Positions 36,647 to 44,922 of a DNA stretch of 64,000 bases are shown one piece after another (the first letter of the stretch is position 1; each line of letters starts with the position of its first letter). The position numbers and the translations under genes are program-made. Source of the DNA: Stomatohabitans albus (GTDB lineage Bacteria; Actinomycetota; Nitriliruptoria; Euzebyales; Euzebyaceae); contig NZ_JAYKKE010000004.1 of NCBI RefSeq assembly GCF_036336025.1, positions 1-64,000 on the forward strand, given 5' to 3'. The notes under the pieces were generated by a model. The model saw only the letters and a program-made list of their open reading frames with translations, searched no databases and had not been told where the DNA came from.

Positions 36647-36774
36647 GTATCATCAATCTGTAACGAGTGACAGGTATTCAGCGAACTGAAGCATCAATAA
36701 CCGTGCTCCCCTTGTCCGTCCGGTCAGGAATAAACGATTGAGCTATCAGGGTGTGTCCCTCATGCTTGTCGACG

Positions 36775-38265
36775 ATGATTGTTCATTCTCTGTCCTCAAA
36801 GACGTTTTCAACCGCTGCAGTACTTTCTGCGCTCGCATTGAGCACGGCACCCTTGCACGCAGATGCACAAGAAACGATTTCTCGTGTCTCTGGCCCTGGG
36901 CGCATTGATACGGCTGCCGCAGCCGGATTGCACCAACGCGATTCAGCATCAACGGTCATTATTGCAACAGCAAATGATTGGCCAGATGCCATTGCCTCCA
37001 CGGTTCTTGCAAACGATAAGGATGCACCACTGTTATTAACAGAGCAGCATCAATTGCCGAGTGCAACGGTGAATGCAATCCGCAAGTTAAAGCCGTCTCG
37101 GGCCATTGTCCTTGGTGGAAAAGCAGCAGTCAGTGACAAGGTCATCAGTCAGCTCAAAGGCATGAAATTACCAGTTGAGCGTATTTCTGGTGCGAATCGT
37201 GTTGAAACTGCTGCCAAGGTTGCCCGTGAAGCCGGACCTGCCGATTCTGGTCAGGTGGTTATTACCGCTGGTTGGGGCGACAATGCCTGGAGCAATGCAA
37301 TCGCAGCATCTGCATTAGGTGCATCAGATAATGAAGTACCCACACTGCTTGTCAATAAAGATGAGGTACCTGCGGCAAGTGCCGAAGCAATCAAGGCACT
37401 CAAGCCAAGCACTGCGGTCGTCGTTGGCAATAAGAACTCAGTCAGTGATGCCGTCATGGACCAGTTGAAGGCGATGGGGTTGCGGACAACCCGCGTGAGT
37501 GGCAACAGCCAATATGACATCAGTGCGAAGATTCTTACCCAAAACTGGGATGCCTTTAAGTCCACCACAAAGGTTGTCTTTGCGAGTGGTGAGAGTTTTG
37601 CTGATGGCCTCGCCGCTGGTGCATTAGCAGCCCACATTGATGCGCCGATGATGACCGTACCCAAGGACAAACTTGGCTCGGTCAGTGCCGGTCTCTTGCG
37701 CAACTGGAACTCCCCAATTCAAAGTGGCGTGATTGTTGGCGGTACGGCGGCCACAAGTGCAACCGTTGAGGCTGATATTAAAGAGATTTTGAATCAGGGC
37801 GTCACCACAGGCGAACAATCCCAGGCGACGATTTCTGACGAAGAGTATGAGGCCATGCTCGCCGAGATCGATGTCATTCAAGCTCCCTCAGCCAAGCCAA
37901 CGGCCAAACCAACACCCACGGAAGCACCTGCGGCAGAGCAGGACAAACCTTCTTCAGACAATGGTCAAGTATTGTCAGTCGAATACGGTAAGGCCAGCTA
38001 TTACACCGATACCCGTGTCGCTGCACCTGGTGAAAGGTTTGATGGAACGGCGTTAGCCGCTGCCCATAAGACACTGCCATTTGGTTCCCTCGTTCGCGTG
38101 ATCAACGAGAAGAACGGCAAAGAGGTCATTGTCAAGATCAATGACCGCGGTCCATATATCAAGGGCCGTGTTATTGACTTGACCCACGCTGCCGCCAAGG
38201 AAATTGACATGATGAAGGCCGGCGTTGTTCCGGTGAAACTTGAAGTTATTCGATTGGGATACTAA
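36775..38265 (+). CDS. Secreted protein with three cell wall binding repeats (CWB2) and an RlpA-like barrel
   Basis: A signal peptide (cleavage after LHADA, near residue 31) precedes three CWB2 repeats, each opening with an ISG-R-like motif (RVSGPGRIDTA, RISGANRVETA, RVSGNSQYDIS). CWB2 modules bind secondary wall polymers non-covalently. A Lys/Pro/Thr linker near 370-400 leads to a C-terminal double-psi beta barrel like RlpA, with KASYYTD, INDRGPYIKGRVIDLTHAAA and the catalytic Asp. RlpA proteins are lytic transglycosylases; this one would act while anchored to the wall. The start is uncertain: ATG 36775 gives the best signal peptide, and a GTG lies 24 bases earlier. Confidence 0.85.
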   Translation: MIVHSLSSKTFSTAAVLSALALSTAPLHADAQETISRVSGPGRIDTAAAAGLHQRDSASTVIIATANDWPDAIASTVLANDKDAPLLLTEQHQLPSATVNAIRKLKPSRAIVLGGKAAVSDKVISQLKGMKLPVERISGANRVETAAKVAREAGPADSGQVVITAGWGDNAWSNAIAASALGASDNEVPTLLVNKDEVPAASAEAIKALKPSTAVVVGNKNSVSDAVMDQLKAMGLRTTRVSGNSQYDISAKILTQNWDAFKSTTKVVFASGESFADGLAAGALAAHIDAPMMTVPKDKLGSVSAGLLRNWNSPIQSGVIVGGTAATSATVEADIKEILNQGVTTGEQSQATISDEEYEAMLAEIDVIQAPSAKPTAKPTPTEAPAAEQDKPSSDNGQVLSVEYGKASYYTDTRVAAPGERFDGTALAAAHKTLPFGSLVRVINEKNGKEVIVKINDRGPYIKGRVIDLTHAAAKEIDMMKAGVVPVKLEVIRLGY

Positions 38266-38286
38266 GTAGTACCTACACCGAGTACA

Positions 38287-38324
38287 AAATGGGAAACAGC
38301 CCTTCGGGGCTGTTTCCCATTTTT
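38287..38324. terminator. Terminator after the CWB2-RlpA gene
   Basis: GGGAAACAGCCC-TTCG-GGGCTGTTTCCC is followed by ATTTTT and preceded by AAAAT; a textbook intrinsic terminator. Confidence 0.92.
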
Positions 38325-38326
38325 CC

Positions 38327-38657
38327 GTTTATCACGGCTCGTCGGGCCGGCATCTATTCGACAACATGTTGATATTGGTCTGATGACATCGGACCATGCT
38401 GCGACCGAATGCAATGAGAATTGATCATCACTCAGCATTTCGTCACTGAGATACACCGTTTTCTACAGATTTCTCTATTTATTTTTAGTTGATGACACAA
38501 CTATTTGAGACTGGCTCATTACTATTCTCCCTGTTCACAGCCATTTCACTCCTACGATATAGGAAGTAATACAGAGAAGATACGTATAGTACGTACTCAT
38601 TAGGCGGATTGTTCATCCCAATGGTCTATTTGGATTCGTCAGATTTCTGGCGAAGAC
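38327..38657. other. Intergenic region upstream of the WhiG-like sigma gene
   Basis: AT-rich, with no open frame. TATAGT at 38585-38590 lies in a short palindrome (TACGTATAGTACGTA) and could be a -10; GGAAGT stands about 18 bases before it. No ribosome site better than GCGAAG precedes the ATG. Confidence 0.4.
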
Positions 38658-39527
38658 ATGACCATGCACAAGAACAACACCACCACCGTCGAAGAACTCA
38701 TCACCGCGAACCTGCCATTGGTTCAATACGGTGTCAGCGAAATTGCAGCAAGACTGCCTCGCCACGTCCACCGTGATGACCTCGTAAGCGCCGCGATGTT
38801 GGGGCTGACCCAAGCAGCCAAGTCCTGGAATAGTGACAAGGGCGTAGAGTTCCCAAAGTTCGCAATCATCCGCATCCGCGGTGCACTGCTTGATGAACTC
38901 CGCTCTCGTGACTGGGCTAGCCGTTCCGTTCGCCGCCAGGCTCGTGAAATGCAGGCCGCAACAGAAGCCTTCACTAGCCGCGAAGGCCGCACACCCTCAA
39001 TGAGCGAGACGGCCAAAGAAATGGGTACCAGCGTCAAGCAGGTTGAGAACCTCGTTCACGATGTTCACCGCGGTACCGTTTTGAACTACGACGCAATGGT
39101 CGGTGAAGGCGATGCTGCGAACTTACTTCCTTCCGCCGAAGCCACTCCAGAAGAAGCCATCTTGAGCAATGAGCGTCGTGCCTACTTGGCTGATGCCGTG
39201 ATGGCCCTTCCAGAACGTCTACGCCATGTGATCATTGGATACTTCTTTGAAGGTCGACAGATGATCGACATTGCCGAAGAACTTGGGGTAACTGAGAGCC
39301 GTATTTCTCAGATGCGCTCAGAAGCATTTGCGCTCATTCGTATGGGTATGGAACGAGCCATGGACGATAGCGAAGATGGCCCCGAACCACTGCCACAAGA
39401 CCGTCAGTTCAAGAAGAAGAGCGCTTACGTGGCCGCCGTGACCGAAGGCTCCACGGCTCGTGAACGCATGGGTGCAGACCGTGGCCGTGTCCATGCGCGC
39501 GCAAAAGCCGCATTTGCCGCCGCATAG
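38658..39527 (+). CDS. WhiG/FliA-type sigma factor
   Basis: A group 3 sigma-70 factor, 289 aa. Region 2 contains LVSAAMLGLTQAAKSW and FAIIRIRGALLDELRSRDW; region 3 has SVRRQAREMQ; region 4 has VTESRISQMRSEA. This arrangement marks the FliA/WhiG family, which drives flagellar or developmental genes. No flagellar, chemotaxis or sporulation genes are in the window. An additional C-terminal tail of about 50 basic and Ala-rich residues is unusual. Two ATG codons (38658, 38664) could start it. A surface protein gene follows closely. Confidence 0.88.
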   Translation: MTMHKNNTTTVEELITANLPLVQYGVSEIAARLPRHVHRDDLVSAAMLGLTQAAKSWNSDKGVEFPKFAIIRIRGALLDELRSRDWASRSVRRQAREMQAATEAFTSREGRTPSMSETAKEMGTSVKQVENLVHDVHRGTVLNYDAMVGEGDAANLLPSAEATPEEAILSNERRAYLADAVMALPERLRHVIIGYFFEGRQMIDIAEELGVTESRISQMRSEAFALIRMGMERAMDDSEDGPEPLPQDRQFKKKSAYVAAVTEGSTARERMGADRGRVHARAKAAFAAA

Positions 39528-39547
39528 TTGGTACATTGGGCACTGTT

Positions 39548-40894
39548 ATGCCCGTCACCTTACCTCAAACCGCACTCGCGCTTAGTTTTTGTGCACTTAC
39601 CCTCCTTGGGATAGCCACACCCGCCTCTGCTCAGGCGGGTGATTTGGCGTCTCCTCGCGCATATGCGGCCACCGTAACGATGAACGGGCCGGCACTCACG
39701 ATCGGCCACCAAACCACCGCCTTTGGATCTACGTCCCTGCAGCTTGCCAACGCACCAACTGCCGATTGCGAGACCACAGCTTGTGCGACGTTAATAAATC
39801 CAAAGGTATCTACACCGTTTAAAGTATCCGATCAGCCTGTCTCAGGGTCCCTTCCCGCCATCGGGCTAACTGAGGTCCGCTCAGGGCTACGCGGCGAGAG
39901 TGCACCACGACAGACAACACTTACCGCAACGACAGGTACAACAACAGCTGAGGCACAATCGGTCGACGTGGTCTTAGATGAACCAACCTTGAATGCTGTG
40001 GACCCCGATATACGTGGCCAGCTACCAGATGACCTAATCAAACTTGCCTCAATGTTAGAACCATTGGCGACCGCTTCAGGGCCAGGGAGTTTGACCGATA
40101 TTCATGCGGCTGTTCAAGACCTTGCACAAGACCCGGCTTCACGCCCCTTTATGCGGATTCGCCAAGGTGAATCGACAAGCTCAGTTGATTCCAAGCCGCA
40201 GGCAATGGTAACGCAAGGGCCGGCCCAGGTTGAGCTGTTTCCTACGAATAGCGGTCATGCACTCATACGGGTTGATATTGCGGCAAGTACGCTGGATGCC
40301 ACATCCCCTATCGGGTCTTCAGCATCTGGCACCATTACACCAGGAACGATGCATGTTGTGCTGTTACCGGGTCTACGTGATGCGATTCCGGCATCAGTGG
40401 GGGCTAATACTAATCTTGCAGGTACCCGCGTTGCTGAGATACTCACCCAATTACCCAAGGCAGCCTCAGGCATTCTTGGTCCACGCTTTAATGCGACTGA
40501 TTCAGCACTCGTGCTTGATGAGGAAACTGGGGGGTTAACGATTGATGTATCACCATCAACCGAACGAGCTTGCTGGTTTGATTCAAGTGTTCTTGAAACA
40601 TGTGTAGAGTCAGGAGTTGGCCAGCGAACTCTCTCCGCTAATGGCGCCGGTGTGGGCATGGTTGCCCAACCAGCACGGATGGGCTTGCTTCGTCAAAATA
40701 TTGTGTTGGATATGCACGAAGCGCATATCGGGGTAAACGCCGACCCCACCCCGGATAACCAGCAACCACTAGAAACACAAGATCGCACGAAACCACTTCC
40801 AAGAACTGGCTCAAATCTCCCCCCCGCCTGGGTACTTCTGCTGACCGCCCTATCCAGCATTGGGGTTTTAACCGTACTTCGTAAGCGTTCGTAA
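39548..40894 (+). CDS. LPXTG-type cell wall-anchored surface protein, function unknown
   Basis: An N-terminal signal peptide ends near ATPASAQA. About 370 Ser/Thr/Ala-rich residues with no domain I recognise follow; four Cys occur as two close pairs. The C-terminus is a classic sorting signal: LPRTG, a hydrophobic span and RKRS. A sortase, not seen in the window, would link it to peptidoglycan. ATG 39548 is preferred; a TTG at 39536 is possible. It lies 20 bases after the WhiG-like gene and 7 bases before the exonuclease gene. Confidence 0.8.
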   Translation: MPVTLPQTALALSFCALTLLGIATPASAQAGDLASPRAYAATVTMNGPALTIGHQTTAFGSTSLQLANAPTADCETTACATLINPKVSTPFKVSDQPVSGSLPAIGLTEVRSGLRGESAPRQTTLTATTGTTTAEAQSVDVVLDEPTLNAVDPDIRGQLPDDLIKLASMLEPLATASGPGSLTDIHAAVQDLAQDPASRPFMRIRQGESTSSVDSKPQAMVTQGPAQVELFPTNSGHALIRVDIAASTLDATSPIGSSASGTITPGTMHVVLLPGLRDAIPASVGANTNLAGTRVAEILTQLPKAASGILGPRFNATDSALVLDEETGGLTIDVSPSTERACWFDSSVLETCVESGVGQRTLSANGAGVGMVAQPARMGLLRQNIVLDMHEAHIGVNADPTPDNQQPLETQDRTKPLPRTGSNLPPAWVLLLTALSSIGVLTVLRKRS

Positions 40895-40901
40895 TAGACC
40901 A

Positions 40902-41519
40902 ATGTCCTTAGACTTTTGTGCTATCGACTTTGAAACGGCGTCTTGGGACCGCGCCTCGGCAATCCAAGTAGGCATTGTTCGGGTGCGTGATCGTCAAGTT
41001 GTCGATCAATTCGCCACACTCCTTCGCCCTCTACCAGGATTTGACGAGTTTTCTGATGCCGCAATTGAAATACACCACATCACCCCGGAAATGGTGGCGC
41101 ATGCTCCGTATTGGCGCGATTGTTATTCTGCAGTTCGCACCTTTATTGATGAGGATCGGCTGGTTTCCTACAACGCTCGCTTTGATGGTCAAGTATTCGC
41201 GTCGACTTCTCTTATTTCAGGAATTGACGACGCCAGTGTTGAGATGGGGTGCGCACTTACGTGGGCACAACGAACCCTCACCGGACTCTCAAACCATCGA
41301 TTGGCCACCGTTGCCGCCCACTTTGGGATTGAACTCACCAACCACCATGATGCAACCGCCGATGCCGTCGCCTGCGCCCAGGTGGTCATCCATCTCGCCA
41401 CGATTTATGAAGTAGATTCCATTGACGAATTAGCCAGGCTTGCCAACGGTCAGTTTTCGTTCTACCAGGCAGACAAGAAAACACTGGCAGCCTATCTCGC
41501 AGACCAAACGCACCACTAG
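40902..41519 (+). CDS. DnaQ-like 3'-5' exonuclease (DEDDh)
   Basis: A 205-aa single-domain exonuclease. ExoI is AIDFETAS, ExoII is SYNARFD and ExoIII is HHDATADA, giving the Asp-Glu-Asp-Asp-His set. It could proofread, degrade RNA or DNA ends, or act in repair. It is not fused to a polymerase or BRCT domain. It starts 7 bases after the LPXTG gene with no clear ribosome site. Confidence 0.88.
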   Translation: MSLDFCAIDFETASWDRASAIQVGIVRVRDRQVVDQFATLLRPLPGFDEFSDAAIEIHHITPEMVAHAPYWRDCYSAVRTFIDEDRLVSYNARFDGQVFASTSLISGIDDASVEMGCALTWAQRTLTGLSNHRLATVAAHFGIELTNHHDATADAVACAQVVIHLATIYEVDSIDELARLANGQFSFYQADKKTLAAYLADQTHH

Positions 41520-41547
41520 TCAGCCAAGAACGAAGCAGCCAGCCCCA

Positions 41548-41581
41548 CCTTGTGGGTGCCGCCGTACTGACGCCCACAAGG
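41548..41581. terminator. Hairpin between exonuclease gene and tRNA gene
   Basis: CCTTGTGGG pairs with CCCACAAGG across 16 bases. It could end both the exonuclease mRNA and the minus-strand tRNA transcript. Confidence 0.6.
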
Positions 41582-41592
41582 ACCGGTACGAG

Positions 41593-41667
41593 TGGGTCAG
41601 GTGGGGCTCGAACCCACGCATCGCCGGATTATGAGTCCGGAGCCTTAACCAACTTGGCTACTGACCC
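41593..41667 (-). tRNA. tRNA with anticodon CAU (Met or lysidine-modified Ile)
   Basis: The cloverleaf is complete. Acceptor GGGTCAG pairs with CTGACCC, discriminator base A. The anticodon stem CCGGA/TCCGG carries loop CTCATAA. The T arm is GTGGG-TTCGAGC-CCCAC. CCA is not encoded. CAU may be elongator Met, initiator or Ile2; a perfectly paired acceptor speaks against an initiator. Confidence 0.93.
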
Positions 41668-41673
41668 GTATGT

Positions 41674-41699
41674 ACCCCAGTGAGTTTCCAAACTGGGGT
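41674..41699 (-). other. Hairpin between the two tRNA genes
   Basis: ACCCCAGT pairs with ACTGGGGT across 10 bases. It may be a processing structure in the tRNA precursor or a weak terminator. Confidence 0.45.
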
Positions 41700-41706
41700 G
41701 TTCTAG

Positions 41707-41777
41707 AGGCCCGAGCCGGAATCGAACCGGCGATAAGCGAGTTGCAGTCGCATGCCTTACCACTTGGCCATCGGGCC
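41707..41777 (-). tRNA. tRNA-Cys (GCA)
   Basis: Acceptor GGCCCGA pairs with TCGGGCC and the discriminator is U, the main identity base for Cys. The anticodon loop is CTGCAAC, anticodon GCA. CCA is not encoded. It is transcribed ahead of the CAU tRNA on the same strand. Confidence 0.95.
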
Positions 41778-41791
41778 TTAGACGCGCCATT

Positions 41792-42097
41792 GTGCCATGG
41801 GAACCGCTCATGCACACAACTGATATGCCGATAGCGTCACCAAACGACCTGTGTTCATGGAGAAGAACGTTGCAACAACACTGGCCGAGGCCCTCATTAG
41901 GAGGCCCTCCCACCGAGGCAAGTTTGCTTGCTGCTGAGCTTGCTATTGTCTCCATGCAACGTTCCCTCACGATCAATGAAACGGTCATTGAGGTACTCCA
42001 TACACTCCACGAGGAAGCGGGGCCAGGTGCGTCACGATTACGACGCCGCGCAACGCCTAACGACGGATTATGGTCCAATCTTGCCCGCCCGCACTAG
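41792..42097 (+). CDS. Possible small hypothetical protein
   Basis: A 101-codon frame with plausible composition, including an amphipathic stretch (LLAAELAIVSMQRSLTINET). No family is recognised. ATG codons at 41792, 41810 and 41825 could start it; none has a clear ribosome site. It fills an otherwise empty 400-base gap and is followed by a GTGTCC/GGACAC hairpin. It may be spurious. Confidence 0.35.
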   Translation: MPWEPLMHTTDMPIASPNDLCSWRRTLQQHWPRPSLGGPPTEASLLAAELAIVSMQRSLTINETVIEVLHTLHEEAGPGASRLRRRATPNDGLWSNLARPH

Positions 42098-42100
42098 CGC

Positions 42101-42127
42101 AGTGTCCATAGCCTATGTACGGACACC
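42101..42127 (+). terminator. Hairpin before the Pro-rich membrane protein gene
   Basis: GTGTCC (42102-42107) pairs with GGACAC (42121-42126); there is no T run. Weak evidence. Confidence 0.35.
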
Positions 42128-42177
42128 GCTAGAATCCACTCGAACCCAAACCATGCCAATAGAAGGAGTGACCGGGT

Positions 42178-42909
42178 ATGTCCACCTTCCCTTCCGGTGA
42201 CACTGACGACACCACAACTACTCCAGACAAACCTGACACCCCTGCACCCCAAACCCCTGGAGGACCACCGCCCCGTTCACTTGGGGCGACCTTCGCTGCG
42301 TTATCAATGCCGGTACGTATTGGTATCGGGATTGCTGTGCTTCTCCTCATCGGTGGTGCCAGTTATATGGTGACACAGCTCAATGGGTCAGCCTCCACCC
42401 ACAGAGGAACCCAACAATTAGATGCACAAGCCCCCCAATCCACAAACCCGAACCCGAACCCGAATGGTATTCAAGTCCCCGCACCAGATGCGACAGGACG
42501 GATTATCGAGCACGAGGGGCTGGCAGTAAATCGTGACCAAGGTGACGTCACCCAACTTGTGCTTGACCCTGGAACCTATATCAAGATCAATGAGTTGTGG
42601 AGTCGTGCGGACAACGACGGCAAGGTATTGCTGCCACCGGGGATGACACGAGATCAAGCGGTCTTTTTCAAAAGTGAAGATCAACAAACGCCGTACACCG
42701 GTGAAGTGACGGAACAAACGGCCCCGGCAACCAGTATTTCTTTCGAAGGGGAACTCAATGAAGGCTACTCATTAAGTCCTGGCGTTGTTGTCTGGTACAC
42801 AAATGAGTCCTTCCAAACAGATCCTGCTTGGATTTTGATTCCTAAAGGCAACCCGGGTGAACACACGTTGTTTGTAGATTCAGTGCCAGTTGAACTTGCC
42901 ATTCCTTAA
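42178..42909 (+). CDS. Membrane-anchored protein of unknown function, Pro-rich N-terminus
   Basis: 243 aa. The first 38 residues are acidic, Thr- and Pro-rich and cytosolic. A membrane segment spans about 48-66. The outside part has a low-complexity NPNPNPN linker and then a beta-rich domain of about 140 residues with no family I recognise. AGAAGGAG fixes the ATG. The general plan is like the protein at 2879-3712 but the outer domain differs. It is 17 bases before the next membrane protein, so the two are probably co-expressed. Confidence 0.7.
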   Translation: MSTFPSGDTDDTTTTPDKPDTPAPQTPGGPPPRSLGATFAALSMPVRIGIGIAVLLLIGGASYMVTQLNGSASTHRGTQQLDAQAPQSTNPNPNPNGIQVPAPDATGRIIEHEGLAVNRDQGDVTQLVLDPGTYIKINELWSRADNDGKVLLPPGMTRDQAVFFKSEDQQTPYTGEVTEQTAPATSISFEGELNEGYSLSPGVVVWYTNESFQTDPAWILIPKGNPGEHTLFVDSVPVELAIP

Positions 42910-42926
42910 GATTCGAGCCATCGGCC

Positions 42927-44402
42927 ATGACCGAACACTGGGGATTCGCCCACGACCCTGACACTGATCTCGGTGAACCGGTTAGCACACCATCTGAAGA
43001 TACGGACGGTCCTGGTAATCAAGCCGAAGACACTGATAATGGCAGCACCACAAAACGATCGCGCTTGGGCTTACCCCAATCACCTCAGCTCCTCCCCACG
43101 AGGCGTTTTGCAGCCCGTCCCGGCCTCTGGATTTGCCTCATTACCCTTAGCGTCTGGCTGATCCTTGCGTTCGTCTTAGCCATTGGTGGCCAGCATGCCC
43201 TTGGTATTCCCGTTGACTGGCGGTTGGGCCTTGTACTTGCTGCGGTAAGTCCCGGTGGTGGCCTAGATATTCAGACTGAGCATTGGGCCCTCTCACTCAC
43301 AACCGGCCCCATCCTTCCAGGGATCGTGATCCTCGGCGTATGGGCAATCGGATGGTCTGTAGCGTTTTCAGATGAATACCGCCGGACCAATGCACCAATC
43401 CAAACACCCATGATCACCAAAGCGGCACTACTTGGTGCCGGCCTTCATTTAGGTATTGTACTTGTGGCCTTCCTTATCGGGTCAATGATCACCGTATCCG
43501 GCCAACCAGTTTGGATCCGACCTACCCTGGTCAGTACCCTTTGGGGGGCGACCGCATTCCCTACAATTACGCTGCTGGTCGGCTTGTATTACAGCCAGGT
43601 ACTCCCTTCAGCGATTAAGCCCGCAATCAGCCGATGCATCATGTGGCTCACCCTCCTTGGATTAGGGATTGGCGTCTTGATTGTTGCGCAGTCTGCCGTG
43701 TACGGGATGCATTGGGTCGTCCTCATCCTTTGTTCACCGCTTGCCTTGCTATTTGGTCTCTCATTGACGACGGGAGCTCCACTGGTCCTTCAATTACTTG
43801 ACGGCCAACAGCCCCTCCATGCATCCTGGGGACTCGGTGGTGTTCAAGGCACCGTTAGTGTGCCCATCGTGTTACCAATAGCCGCAGGTGGGTTCATTCT
43901 TGGGGCAATTATCGTGGCACACGGGGTTCGACAGGCCATTCAGCTCGGAAATAGCCGACGGCAAGGATTGTGGGTGATCGCAGCAACAAGCATTGTTCTC
44001 TGTGCAAGTGTGCTATTTGGTCAGGTGAGTATTGCCAATCTGGTTACCGGTACCACACCACCCCCAGTGGTACCCACCGTTGCCCAAGCACTTCACAATG
44101 GGATGACAGTCCAAGACGGCGGGTTATGGTCACTTACATTGGCAGTAAGTTGGCCCGTTGCGATGGCAACGATGGCCGGTTTGCTCACGGTGAGTTATGG
44201 CATCGGCGTGATCTTGGCCGGAACTCCACAGGCAACACATCAGGACCAAACCCTGGAAACGAGCTTACAAACGGTCTACGCCGCAGGACTCATTGACGAA
44301 ACCGCATACGCACGCGCTCGTTATGCCCTGCATCAATCTGCAAACCGGCGTATCCAGGCCCCCCTTGGTCGAAAGTCAAACCGGAACCCCACTTCACGCT
44401 AG
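42927..44402 (+). CDS. Multi-spanning membrane protein of unknown function
   Basis: 491 aa. An acidic cytosolic N-terminus of about 65 residues precedes roughly eight or nine membrane segments between 68 and 430. A loop contains GGGLDIQTEHWALSLTTGP. The C-terminal 60 residues hold a SHOCT-like helix (LQTVYAAGLIDETAYARARY) and end in basic residues. I cannot assign a family. It probably works with the preceding anchored protein. Confidence 0.7.
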   Translation: MTEHWGFAHDPDTDLGEPVSTPSEDTDGPGNQAEDTDNGSTTKRSRLGLPQSPQLLPTRRFAARPGLWICLITLSVWLILAFVLAIGGQHALGIPVDWRLGLVLAAVSPGGGLDIQTEHWALSLTTGPILPGIVILGVWAIGWSVAFSDEYRRTNAPIQTPMITKAALLGAGLHLGIVLVAFLIGSMITVSGQPVWIRPTLVSTLWGATAFPTITLLVGLYYSQVLPSAIKPAISRCIMWLTLLGLGIGVLIVAQSAVYGMHWVVLILCSPLALLFGLSLTTGAPLVLQLLDGQQPLHASWGLGGVQGTVSVPIVLPIAAGGFILGAIIVAHGVRQAIQLGNSRRQGLWVIAATSIVLCASVLFGQVSIANLVTGTTPPPVVPTVAQALHNGMTVQDGGLWSLTLAVSWPVAMATMAGLLTVSYGIGVILAGTPQATHQDQTLETSLQTVYAAGLIDETAYARARYALHQSANRRIQAPLGRKSNRNPTSR

Positions 44403-44428
44403 TACATACCTTTGTAGGCAAACGCAGA

Positions 44429-44863
44429 CTATTCGCGTTCAAGCATGATGGTGACCGGCCCATCACATTGGGCATCAATAACCATGTGCGCTCCAAAGAC
44501 GCCAGTCTCAACGTGGATACTTCGATCACGCAGTGCCGCACAGTACTGCTCATAAAGCGCCTTGCCGTGATCTGGGCTTGCGGCATGAGAAAAGCTTGGA
44601 CGGGTACCTTTCCGGCAGTCGCCATAGAGCGTAAATTGACTGATCGCAAGCACCGAACCACCCCGATCGGTGACACTCTCTTCCATCCGACCATCACCGA
44701 AGATACGAAGTTTGGCCGTTTTCTCAGCTAACCAACAAGCTGAGTCAACGGTGCTGTGTTTACCCACACCAACAAGGACAAGAAGCCCTTCGGTAATGGC
44801 GCCAACAACCTGACTGTCCACACTGACTTGGGCGTGATCCACACGCTGGATAACGAGTTTCAT
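44429..44863 (-). CDS. dtd: D-aminoacyl-tRNA deacylase
   Basis: It hydrolyses D-amino acids and glycine mischarged on tRNA. The signatures SQFTLYGD and GPVTIMLE (the Gly-cisPro pair) are present; 144 aa is the standard length. ATG 44863 has AAAGGGG upstream. The gene ends convergently with the membrane protein gene. Confidence 0.95.
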   Translation of the reverse strand: MKLVIQRVDHAQVSVDSQVVGAITEGLLVLVGVGKHSTVDSACWLAEKTAKLRIFGDGRMEESVTDRGGSVLAISQFTLYGDCRKGTRPSFSHAASPDHGKALYEQYCAALRDRSIHVETGVFGAHMVIDAQCDGPVTIMLERE

Positions 44864-44922
44864 CAAACCCCTTTCACGAGGCAGATAACTAGGTAGGGAG
44901 GCAACTAACGGTCTAAATGTAC

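Noticed and set aside
36646-36774. c-di-AMP riboswitch before the CWB2-RlpA gene
   Set aside because: Such riboswitches often precede wall genes in actinobacteria, but I cannot find the conserved core here.
41629-42078. 149-codon minus-strand frame
   Set aside because: It overlaps both tRNA genes, so it is not credible as a protein gene.
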